From assembly GCA_002633025.1 (NCBI GenBank), contig NMRB01000053.1, forward strand, positions 588,656 through 652,655: a stretch of 64,000 nt of DNA. The letters are read 5' to 3'. A model generated the notes under the pieces. That model saw only the letters and a list, made by a program, of their open reading frames with translations, did not search any database and was not told the DNA's origin. Positions within the stretch are counted from its first letter, which is position 1. Each line of letters opens with the position of its first letter. The position numbers and the translations under genes were made by a program. The stretch comes from Notospermus geniculatus. Its lineage: Eukaryota > Nemertea > Pilidiophora > Heteronemertea > Lineidae. Positions 21,950 through 33,400 of this stretch are shown piece by piece.

Positions 21950-22610
21950 GCTCAGGCTATCCATCTGAGCGTCGCCAGGTTTTCTGAAGGGGCGGGTTTC
22001 TTAAAAGCGGGACGTAGCCCGGCTACGCAGGCCTCACCCCGACGGGAGGTCCAGTCTGGAGGCCTCCCCAGGCGCGGATCCAAGGGGGCGCACGCCCCCC
22101 GTTTTGGCCAACAAATCTGTAAAATCGACCCCGGCGTGAAATTCTGGAACTTAGCGCAAATTTCGATGTTTTAGCACAGGGCGTCCCCTCTTTCCCCAAA
22201 TACTGAATCCGCCCGGCCTGTTGGCTCCCGGAAAAATTTGAAAATGTATAGGTGCTCTGAGACGCATTTTTGGCAATCGGCCCTGTCCTCCTCAACGCTT
22301 CGCAAATAACCCCCTCGGGTGAGGTGACGCCCATTCAAATTTCAAATTGAATTTGTGTCGGGTATGCGGCGATAAATTGCCTTTTCCCTGTCATTTTTTT
22401 CGCTTGCCTTTTCCGTATGGCCTTTTTTGTACCGGATACCCCGAAAGTGGACGTTGATGGTCAAACTGTAGGCCTATGTGTGGCATTCCGAATCTGACGG
22501 GTTCGTCGCCGAGCGGTTCGAGAGCAGTCTGCGACCGTCAGGTGCTGCCATCTATTCGCTCTTTAGTAGATAAACTCCAAGATAGATGGCAGCAGCGGAC
22601 GGCTTCCAGA
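21950..22610. repeat. Repeat-like GC-rich stretch
   Basis: GC-rich blocks unlike their surroundings occur here. A stretch around GGCGCGGATCCAAGGGGGCGCACGCC reads like a dispersed repeat. At 22537-22602 an inverted pair (ACCGTCAGGTGCTGCCATCTAT and ATAGATGGCAGCAGCGGACGG) is related to the units at 14730-15048. I see no gene. GTCGCCGAGCGGTTCGAGAG at about 22503 resembles a tRNA head, but no complete cloverleaf follows. Confidence 0.4.
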
Positions 22611-23009
22611 CTAGAGGAAGGCAAAGTGGCAGAGTTGGATACGGATCAATACCTCTTGCTTGCACAACAAACAAACAAATCATCACTGTCTTCGCAACAC
22701 TGATTTCCTATGCAATCCATGTGTGCATACATGACATAACAAACACTGCAAACATGCAAATGTGCAATGACAGTGACATGTAAACATCATGACAGTTCTT
22801 CCATTTCAAGGATGAATTCGACATGTTGGACAGTGAGGGAAACAGCAAAAACATGCTGAGCTTTCTTTCCCCAACCAATGTCTGAAAAAGTGAAATCAAC
22901 AAACTGTTGGTTCACCTTGGTTGGTGACTGGTCTTTCTTCTGTGCTGCACATTCCGGCTCATTTTGCTGTCACGGACACGGTGTAACATCTGTAAGTGTT
23001 TCTGTAGCT

Positions 23010-23125
23010 CAGTGTTCCCCAACAATAGACGGGGCCTAGAACGGTTATTGTTGGGTTAGTTGCCACTTAATCCGCCAGGCGGGAAACAATAAGAAAAACA
23101 CAGAAATATAGTACGGGGAACACTG
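23010..23125. mobile_element. Small MITE with CAGTGTTCCCC ends
   Basis: Perfect 11-base inverted ends, CAGTGTTCCCC and GGGGAACACTG, bound a 116-bp segment just upstream of the ankyrin gene. CAGNG termini are typical of hAT elements, but no 8-bp target duplication was found, so the superfamily is uncertain. Confidence 0.45.
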
Positions 23126-23351
23126 AACGACGATGTCGATATAGCTACAACGGAACGGGTCACAAACATGGAATGGTGACTTGACATGACTAGGCCTAGC
23201 CAAGGCTATAGGCCTAGGCCGTAGGGGGCCTATGCTATGCATAGGCCTAGCTATGATGATAGCGATAGCCTAGGCCTACAAAAATAAAACCTATGGTAAT
23301 ATTTTTCAGATTCATGGATGACACAGCTGGCCACATGGCACATCAATCAAG

Positions 23352-26300
23352 ATGATTCCCCAACGTGATATCTTGACGTCTTTCTACACCTTCTTGGAAG
23401 GTGTAGAATTAAGTAAACTGAAAGAAGACACCCAGGATTCCAATGAACTCCTTATTCTTGCCATCATTAAAGATGATCTCAGCTTGTTCAAGTCACGATG
23501 GACCCCTGTGGCCAAATTTTATAAGCACTCGGTAAGCTGGGTTCATTTCTACCTCTCTGACTCTAATGAGCTCTTCGCCAATAGGCCCTAGCTGTAGGCC
23601 TAATCCTGTCAAAAGACCTATTTTCAGCAAGAGTTCCTCTAAAATCCATAAGCTGTGTAAAATTCATCAGAAAGTAACTAAGCCTACTTGGAACTGATGA
23701 ACTGAGTCCACGGGCTGTGCTTTCATTTCAGTTTCTCCAGTATGAGACTTTGACATCAGAAGTGTTAACTATGTCAGAATGTTTTATTTACAAATTAATT
23801 TTCCTTGCAGGACAATGGCTTCACATTTCTACACATTGCTGTAGTACGAGGGTGCTTAGAGATCATAAGTTTTCTTCTAAGTGAAGGTATGGATATAAAT
23901 GGCACCGCAAAGGGGACATCGAATAAAGTCAGGTTCAGCGATCTGTCATGTTTGCACCTAGCAGTGGCAGAAAAAGACAAGGAGACAGTACTTTTATTGC
24001 TCAGGAATGGATGTGATACAGAACATCACCTGCATGTTCATTTGACAGAGGATGAGGCTGTTGCTGCAGCCGATGCTGAGTCGGGCACAACGAAGGAGAA
24101 GAAAGAGGAGGAGCAAAAGACAAACGATAAGGAGGGAGATGACAAAAAGGAGCCTCCCAGAAAAGAACCTCACATACTGAGTGGGATGACTCCATTGCAT
24201 TTTGCTACACTGCAGTGTCAACTAGACATCATACATTTGCTCGTGGAACATAAGGCTATCATCAATGCAGCCACTGATCATGGGTTTATGTGCCTGCATT
24301 TGGCTTCCATTCATAACTTTGCTGACTTAGCTGAAATGCTACTGTCGAAACGTATTCTGAAAGATACCCCTGCAAAAGATGGTGCCTCGCCACTTTTCTT
24401 AGCTGCCTCACACGGTGCGACGAAAGTCCTGAAAATTCTAATTGCTGCAGGATGCAATATTAATTTAACCATAGCGGGAGGGATCACACCATTGCATTCT
24501 GCTTCTCTGCGAGGCAATGTTGAAGTCATTAACATTTTATGTGAGGCTGGTTGTGACGTTGATCCCATTGCTGATTTTGTCAATAAGGACAAAGAAGTTG
24601 TCTTGAACGGGACAACACCGTTGCACCTTGCCACTGCTTCTGGGAAACGGTACTGCGTGGAGGCACTTCTGAAGCATGGGGCCGACCCAAACTTGACTTA
24701 CACGAGTAAAGAACATGGGAAAGATATTACCGCATTTCATCTAGCAATCAACAAGCAGTCGGAAATAATGTGCCAAATGTTACTGAAATATGGTGCCGAC
24801 ATAAACACTCAGAACGGTAGTGGTTTCACACCTCTCATGTTGAGTGTTTATGAAAATAACATGCATCTTAGTAGATTTCTGCTAAGGCAACCAGGAATTG
24901 ACGTCAATGTGACACTGCCGTCAGGTGCTACAGCACTTGTGTCAGCATTGTACCAAGATAACAGGGAATTCGTTGAAACTGTGTTGAAAAATCCATCCAT
25001 AAACATTGAGCAGACATTCTATTGGACGGACATTGCTGGACAGAAGCAGAGTGATGTCACACCTCTACATCTGGCCGTCGGCAAGGGGATGAAAGATATG
25101 ATGGAGATACTTCTCAAACATGGAGCAGACGTCAACACAACAATGTCTCAAAATGGTTGGTAATCCTTTACAGTTTTGGAGGGAGTGAAAACATTCCTTC
25201 GTAATACTGGTCTTCTTGCATTAACCATGCTTTGAATTCTTGCTAATACCTCCTACTCTGTGAAGTCCTGACTGACTTGACGATTCCTGAAAGTTCCTTG
25301 CATCAAAATAGCATTTTCACTTTCAGATGGAACTGACCTCAATGTTTCCTTGATGCACACTGTCTCAAATTGCAAACATCACCAGCTTCGTGAAATTCTC
25401 TACGATGCTGGCGCCCCAGTCGACAGGGAATCTAGCCGGGGTATCACTCCACTCATTATAGCTGCCACGTATGGAGATGCAGATCAACTCAAATTCCTGG
25501 TAGAACGAGGTAAGTCGGGAGCATGAACAAACAATACAAGGAACTAAATTTAGAATAAGTTTGGTATGTCTTTAACTCTTCACTCGATTGCACAATTTTT
25601 ACTTCCAGGTGCCAATATTAACAAAATGGACAACACAAAGCAGACACCGCTGATGCAACTAGCAAAGAAGAGTAACTTGGATCTTGTGAAATATTTGCTT
25701 GATAAAGGATGCGAGATGGATGTTCAAGATGACCAGGGTATGAGTCAAGTGCTTTTACTTACCGGTAATTTAGACCTGACCATCAAATGTGATAGTTTGC
25801 ACCATCCACATTTTTCAAGGCTTTAGGTTAAGTTGAGGAGATCAGAACTCCCCTCGATAAAACTTCGTGCTTTCAGTGAGAGTTACACTCTTGAAATGTC
25901 ACTCTTTCACTGGTGTGTCCTGGCATATTTCAATTTTGATGGCAACTTTCATTTCGTAGGTTACACTGCACTTCACTGGGCAATCAGCTACAGCGCAAAT
26001 GAGACTGCTCTTTACCTCATGGACAGAGGTTGTGATGTCAATCTTGTCAGCAAGAAGGTTCTCCACAGGGACCGTTTGACCCCTTTGATCCTTGCAATCG
26101 AATACACAGAATTATCCGTCATAGAGAAACTTCTTGAAAAGGGGGCAAAAGCAACGACACGATACATGAGAGAACTGACACCCCTTCATTTGGCAGCACA
26201 GCTGAATAAGGTGGACATGATGAAGGTGATGATAAAGTAAGTACAGTTCGCCTGCCTCTGGGTTTCCCCTGGAAACATTTCTGTGTGCAGAGATGTTTGT

Positions 26301-28917
26301 ACTAAAGTAAACTGCTTTAAGTGTCGCCAAATCATTGTTTTTCTTGCAGGCATGGAGCTGATATTGATGCCAAGTCGACTGACAATGAAACTCCACTTCA
26401 TTTTGCTTTGTTGTTTGAGAGCCCAGAAGCTGCCAAGCTTCTTGTGAAAGCAGGTTGTGACCTAACAACAAAAGCAAAAATCAGCACAATACTTGATGAA
26501 ATGGGTTTACATTTGGCAATACAGCGTGAATACACGGACGTGATTGACTTAGTGGCAGAGTTTGGTTCAGAGTTGAATGAATCAATCATGGTGAACAGTG
26601 TCGCAGGTGTGACCCCTCTCCATTTGGCTTGTGTTGACAATAAGACAGAAAGTTTGATGAAAGTTATCAACCTTGGAGCAGATATCAATCAGAGACGGGG
26701 TGATAACTTCACCGCATTGCTGTCGGCTGCGACAAAGGGGAATGAACTGTCTGTCAAAATGCTGCTACAACATGGAGCAGACGTCCATCCTGCTGTGACA
26801 GTCAACAACTGCTCATTAGTTCGGCCGTTAGATATGGCAGGGCAGAATGGTTTCTTGGAAGTCATAAAGCTTCTTAGGCAAGCTGGTGCGAATGTAACAG
26901 AAGGGTTGACAAACGGTGATAGACCTGGGATCCTACCGTTATTTTCTGCTGCAGAAAATGGCTATTTCGATGTTGTCCAATACTTCATAAACTCGGGCAT
27001 TGATGTCAATGCACAGGAGGAGAAGGGTTTAAGCGCCTTGCACTATGCTTCAATTGGAGGCCATGTGGAGATCGTGGACTATCTTCTCAAATGTGGTGCA
27101 AATCCAAATCTGATAGGAAGTTACAACGATCGTGCAGACATGATGCCACTTCATTGCGCAGCTGAGAATGGTCATATGGATATCTGTGATAAGTTGGTTG
27201 TTGCCGGCGCAGACATGAATGCTCTCAGTACAAGAGATGGGACAAGTGGGCACACCCCGACAATGATTGCGACGATTGAAGATCAGCCTGAGGTCCTCGT
27301 CATGCTTGCACTCGGCTATGGCAGTGACGTCAACATTCAGACCTCATCAGGTAATGAATACCGATAGTACCAGTGTCAAAGACCCACTTAAGTTGAAACT
27401 AAGTGATTGACAGCTTGGGACTAGGGAGTCGGGTAGCTTGATAACTAAAAGTTTTAGGGCATTTCTGACTGTATGACCTAGACCTAAAAGTAATAGCCAG
27501 CTGTCAGCATTGTATTGTGTAAGCTTGTCTCTGCTTTCTACAGGGTGGGCCAGAGAAAGTGTCCCTCAAACACTAGCATTTCTATTGTTTCTCTATTGTC
27601 CGAGGGACGCTTTCTTTGGCCCACCCTGTAGTATGTCTTCCTGAATATCTATAAATCATGGTTTTCTTGCAGGCGAAGCCCCTCTTCACTGTTCTGTCCA
27701 ATATGGATTGACGGAGGCATTTGACATCCTGATGATGGCTGGATGTGACACAAACGTCAAGACAAATCGAGGGATCACGCCACTGATATTTGCAGCAGAG
27801 TACGGCCATGTTGAGATGGCACGGGCCTTGATCGGATCGGGTTGTGACGTTCAGGCAGCTTGTTTGATTATTGATGAACATGATGTCGAGAGTCATGATG
27901 TTACAGCGATACACCAGGCCGCAGAATTCGGTCACGTCAAGGTTGTCAAGATGTTGATACATGTATGTATTGCAGGATAGGTATATTTCTCTGAATGCTG
28001 TTTGTCAGGAAAATTAATTTGAAACTGTCATATACAGAGATGCACAATTGAGGGACCGGCACTTCAAATGCAAAACATTGTCCTTTTCACTGTGTTCAAT
28101 ACTGCAACATTGACATGAAAGATTATAATTTCAGGCGGGTGCAACAGTAAATGTCACCCAATCATACGAAGGACGACCAGGAGTAACACCCCTTCATTGC
28201 GCTGCTATGAAAGGTCAGACGCAGGTCATCCCGATCCTTGCCGAGGCCAAGAGCAATATCAACGCACAGACAGAGGAGGGTCTCTCAGCCCTTCACCTGG
28301 CAGTGAAAGAGGGCTTCATGGAGACAGCTAAGGTTTTGATTGATTTGGATATAAACCCAACACTCAAGACCAAGGTATCTGCTATTTTATCATCAGGACT
28401 AAGGCTGAGAGAAACAATAATTTCAAAGTCTATTTTGTAGGAAGTCAATGCAGTAGGGTTTCATTGAGTTGGTGGAATCTCCGCACTGAAATTCCAAAGT
28501 GGTATTTCATTCTGATCTTCATTTTTTCAGACTGGTGAGATCGCGTCTGCTTTTGCCCATTCCACTGAACTTGCCCGTCTCCTGGTGAATTATGAAGCCG
28601 CATGGAAACTGAAACACCAGCGACCTAACTTACTAAGGAAGCGCATGAGTCTCCATCAACGCATGAGCCTTGCACGCATTGAGGTTTTCAGCACGAAGGA
28701 CTTCAACGAAACCACTGAGCAAGAAGGAAGGGAAAATTTGCCCAGCCAGCCTGAGGATGGAGAGGAACAGAATCGAGATGATGCTGCACCTGCTCCCCAA
28801 CCGCAACCAACTGCACAGCCTCCTCCTGCAGGTGGCGGAGGGGGTGTGGCATCACCTGGTGGTGGAGGTGGTAGTCGGCCTGAAGTACCTTTGAATATGC
28901 CAATCAGTGGCAGTTAG
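23352..28917 (+). CDS. Multi-ankyrin-repeat protein, about 1343 residues
   Basis: Complete nine-exon model with consistent phases: 23352-23531, 23811-25155, 25327-25509, 25609-25737, 25960-26236, 26350-27350, 27673-27962, 28135-28374, 28531-28917. The chosen ATG follows an in-frame stop. Most of the protein from about residue 60 to 1220 is tandem ankyrin repeats, with recurring GxTPLHLA and LLxxGADxN words (DGASPLFLAASHGATKVL, GLSALHYASIGGHVEIVD). A Lys/Glu-rich insertion at about 140-175 interrupts the array. The C-terminal tail is basic, then rich in Pro and Gly (PAPQPQPTAQPPPAGGGGG). No kinase, death, SAM or membrane segment is seen. Ankyrin arrays bind protein partners; partner and process are unknown. 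The donor of exon 2 (GTTGGT) is weak and is chosen by frame. Large ankyrin-only proteins are common in echinoderms, so orthology is hard to assign. Confidence 0.85.
27541..27628. mobile_element. Mariner-like MITE, 88 bp, TA duplication
   Basis: Located in intron 6 of the ankyrin gene. Ends are CAGGGTGGGCCAGAGAAAG and its complement CTTTCTTTGGCCCACCCTG, continuing into GTCCCTC and GAGGGAC. Both sides abut TA (27539-27540 and 27629-27630), the target of Tc1/mariner transposases. It is almost entirely a hairpin, with no coding capacity. Confidence 0.7.
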
Positions 28918-30081
28918 AATTCTGTGATTTTTCCCCAAATGATAGACTCTGGGAATTGGTGCACTGGCTTTCGTGACATTTCCTTCCAATTTGATGCCAT
29001 ATGCTAGGAAAAGTCAAAATGTTGATTGCCGTGGCCAAGTTTCTGGAAAGTGTTCTTAGCATATCTTAGTGCTTTTGTCAATCATTTATCATTTTCTTTA
29101 GTCGTAGTCGTATTACATCATCTAAATTTTGCTTTCAGTGCCAATACTCTGTTTTTCATGTTAGTCCCTCTTAGTCCCTGGCAACAATACCTATGTGCTA
29201 GACCAAGATCAAATATTCCAGTGAACGTTGCATGGGGAACGATGATAAAGGGACGAGGCTCTGCATATAGACCAGTAGTCACACTGTAGGCCTACAACAA
29301 ATGATTTTCCCCAGTTGTGGAAAGTGAGAAATTTCAGGACCAAAATAAGCTTCATGTAGATGTCATGAATGTTTCCCTATTGTTTGTGTAAATTTGTAGC
29401 AGTGCCATTTTAATTTCCAGTACTTATTCAATAGTAAGTAGATGCAATTAACTTTTGTTGTATCATTTATACTGTATACTTTGTTCACAAATGTAGTACC
29501 GGTATACACAATCACTTGGTGAATTATGATTATTAAAAATGCATATATTTTGTTACACTTTCTATGATTTTATAACCATTTAAAAAATATTGTTCATGCA
29601 CAACAGTGTTTATTTTGTAAATATCAGTAGATTGACTACCACCGCTAATATTCTTGTAAGACATATACATGTATGTGCCATATTTTAAAACATTAATTCA
29701 TAAGCCCAAAATTTGGCATTCCTAGTGTTCCGCCAGTGTAAATACAATTCCGAAATATGTTTTCCATTTCTGACTGATTAAATTTAGCTACACACACATT
29801 TACAGCAAATAAGAAATTCTTGAAATGCAGTATTTGTATGGAAAGATACTGCTAGCTCTCAGATCAAAGGTGTAAATGTGTGCTTACTTAAGTAACTTCC
29901 AATTAGCGTCCACTGTAAAACCAGATTTTCCAGATAACCAGGAGATGCAGTATGTATATTTATTATTCCTCTGTCCATTAACAGTTTAGCTTTGTATGAA
30001 TACCAGCTACAAGCAAGTGCCAAATGTCCTACTGGGAGGGGCTTCATGTGATAAAAATTCCCGTTGTGATATAACTCTTAC
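28918..30081 (+). other. 3' UTR and downstream flank of the ankyrin gene
   Basis: AT-rich sequence follows the stop codon, with no open frame of note. ATTAAA-type words (about 29531 and 29777) are candidate poly(A) signals. Nothing else was recognised. Confidence 0.4.
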
Positions 30082-30304
30082 TATAGTCCGACACAACCTA
30101 GAGGTGGACCAGTGGAGTGCAGAATAGTGAGGAATTGGAACATTCAATTTTGATCACAAACTGCTGGCTGAGAAGAGTGTGAAGGCCAATGTTTATATTA
30201 ACCCCAGTCATCTGATTCACTACAGCATAACATATAACCACAATTATGTCACTCTAACCACAAACCGCATTCCATTGGTCCACCTCTGGGTTGTGTCGAC
30301 TATA
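30082..30304. mobile_element. Tc1/mariner-like MITE, about 223 bp
   Basis: Left end TAGTCCGACACAACCTAGAG..GTGGACCA and right end TGGTCCACCTC..GGGTTGTGTCGACTA are inverted repeats of about 30 bases. TATA lies at both edges, which fits a TA duplication. It lies between the convergent ankyrin and transketolase genes. No frame inside. Confidence 0.6.
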
Positions 30305-30430
30305 TAGAATCTTCCATGCACTGTTTTATTCATAATTTCATTTGCCAAATAAAAGCTGTTTACACAAAATTCTGTCTTAAATGATACCCATAGACCCATA
30401 CAATCAACAAATATCCCTGTCCTACTGTTG

Positions 30431-33400
30431 TTATCCCTGAAGCAATTCCTGTAAAGCATCCTTGATGTATTTTGAACTTAGATGATATCTCTCTAGAAGT
30501 GCCCCATGGTCTCCGCAGTGGGGTATTGCCTTGACAGCTAAACGCCTGATGTTGAAGTGACCATGACTTTCAAGAGCTGATGTGACTGCTTCACCAATAC
30601 CTCCTGAAAGAGGGAAGGGATTGGTTATCAATAGAGGGTTACTGGTAGCCTATCTTTATACCAGTTAAGATTCATTCATTGAGCCATTCTGAAGTGCCTT
30701 GATCGAGAACACACTCCAACCTTGGAGATTATCTTTGTAAAATATGGCATTTCAGGAAAAATCCTGGTGAATATGGGTGAAAGCCTAAGGTCTAGGGACA
30801 CATTTCCTGAAACACACTGTTGTATCATTTGTACCTTCAGAGAAAATGGGCATCAATGAAGTCCAGGGGAATTTTTTTTCTGAAGCACCCTGTAATAACG
30901 CTCTGTACCTTCAGAGTAATGGTCCTCAACGATGACGACATTGCCTGCCGTCTCTGATACGTTTGTGACAATTGTCTCCACATCCAGTGGCTTGATGGTG
31001 AAAGGGTCAATGATGCGGATGTTGACATGTGATTTGGCCATGTCGTCTGCTGCATCCAACGCTTCAAACAGGGTGGCACAGCAGGCGATCACTGTAGCTC
31101 TGTCATGGGAGGTCTTTCGGATCACCTGAAATTAGGGTGACGGATGGGTGGAGAGAAGGCAATCCAGAGACTCGTGGGCACCTAACCCCCCCCCACCACC
31201 ACCACCCCATATCACCACCTGCATGGCCCCAACTCACAAAAACTTCTTGCTGTTAGAGAGGGAAAAAGAATACGGACGGCAAACCTCTACGCGTACGGAC
31301 CCGAACGTACCCCTGAGTTGTCCGAGAACCGTTCTATCCGGGCGCCACGTACCTTTGCCTTTCCTATGGCAAACTCCTCATTATTGTCATAAATGATTGG
31401 CATGGCCACCTTTGTGGTCCTGATGTAACAAATTCCATCGTGATTGGCCGCAAGTTCCACAGCCCGCTCAGCCGCGACCGCATCTGATGGATAAAAGATG
31501 GTGGATCCCTGCACAGTGCGAAAAAGCGCGATGTCTGCCAATGCCATCTGGGTCGGCCCGTCGCCAGCTAATTTTTAAAAGAGAAAGGGCATTTTAGTAC
31601 AGTGTCGGTTTGGTTTAGGGAATCCAGTATGTTTTGGAGATCTGGTTCTCTGCGGTTTTCGAATTCCGATCCCGACAAACAGAACACTGGAATTAATTTC
31701 CACTGAACGTCTTTCTTCAGACGGAAACGAATCGGCGGACATTTCCGACTGTCGAAGACATTTCATCCCATTACAGATCATGGTGTCACACTGAAGTAAA
31801 ACCTACCGGCAGAGAATCCGCAGTGAGATCCACAGAAATTGATGTTTGACTGGGAAATCGCTGCCACTCTAATTTGGTCCATGGCCCGAGAGAAGAAAAC
31901 CCCAAAGGTACTGATGAAGGGGACACAACGGCCACGCGCGGCGCAACCCATGGCAACGCTTACCATGTTCTGCTCAGCAATGTAACATTCTATAAAGCGA
32001 TCTGGGAAGGCTTTCTGAAAATGAAATTGAAAGAATATGATCCAAAGACATTCGTTCCTTTGCCCTTTCCAATTGTTTCAGCGACATTCCTTTGGGCGAG
32101 CAGATTTTAACCTGGGCCCAGATCAAGTATGAGGTGTGACGACCGCTAAAAATATCTCTTTTTCGGAAGAGCCATTCTTCCACGGGTAAAGATTTCCGTC
32201 GTTGATGGCTTTTGAAGTAAATTGGTGGAGAGATTGGTCCAGATGGAAGAGAAGGAGTCAAGTCGAAATGTAACACAACAATTTATTGAGCGTCGATGAG
32301 AGCTTTTTGGCATTTTTATTGCATTTTCGCTCTTTCTGTCATGTTTACTTCTCCCATGGAGGAGGAGGTCGGCGGCCGTAAGGTCCGTACGGCGGCGGTG
32401 GTCTGAAAAAGCCTCGTCCATCTCTTGGCGGTGGAGGTGGTCTTGGATACGGGCCGCCTCGTGGCATTGGTCTCCCAAATGGCGGAGGTCTCAGCATCGG
32501 TCGCACGCCCGGCGGCGGTGGACGGAAGAACCGTGGTCCAAAAGGAGGTGGCGGTGGTCCCCGGTTGTAATCCCGTGGAGGCATGTAGCTATCTCTTGGG
32601 GGACAAGCTGGTGCAGGCTGTCCTGAGTAGACTTGGTTCAGAACCGATTCCTTTTTTCCGGCAACGTCTCGCCTGTGGACAGGAATGTAGAATCTCTCGT
32701 CACCGATTGGCTTGGGATGAGACGCAGTGTGGCGTGGCTGAAAGGAAAAAGAGACACTGCTTAATGACGCATCAACGGAGGTTCCTCAAAATTCCGATTC
32801 TGTCTTGAGTCCTTTCCCAATGAGGATCATAATATAAGTCTTACCTCGGATTCTGTGGTATCATCATCCTCAATGTTATAATGAATGGTAACTTTGGTTT
32901 GGTTTGAGGAAGATTCTTTGTCTTTGGAAGTTGGTTTGCTGTTTTCATCATTGTTCATTTTGTTTTCTTTTTCGTTTTGTTCATTGTTGCTTATCGTTGA
33001 ATCGTTTGGAAGGCATTTCTGAAAGAGGGGAGCAAGTGATTCATCACACACGGGACTAATCAAAGTTTCCTGGGACAACAGGCAGAAGGCTCTATCTTCC
33101 GGTGACAAAGCGAAAGATCATAAAAGGCATGAAACGCCATACCATCTAAAACCTACACTGTTAGAAAAAACAGTAGATTTTACAGAAATTTTTTTACAGA
33201 ATCAGTTTGTAAATGATAATAATGGGACTTTTTTTGTTATTTTACAGCAAAGTCCTTCTTAAAACATATATTTCCCTGTCATTTACAGAATTCACATGTT
33301 AAAATACAGGATACATTCTTTTTTCCCTGTAAATTTGCGACAATTTATGTAGTTCCTGTTCTTAAAACGAAACATATTGTAAAAGTACTGAACTTTATTA

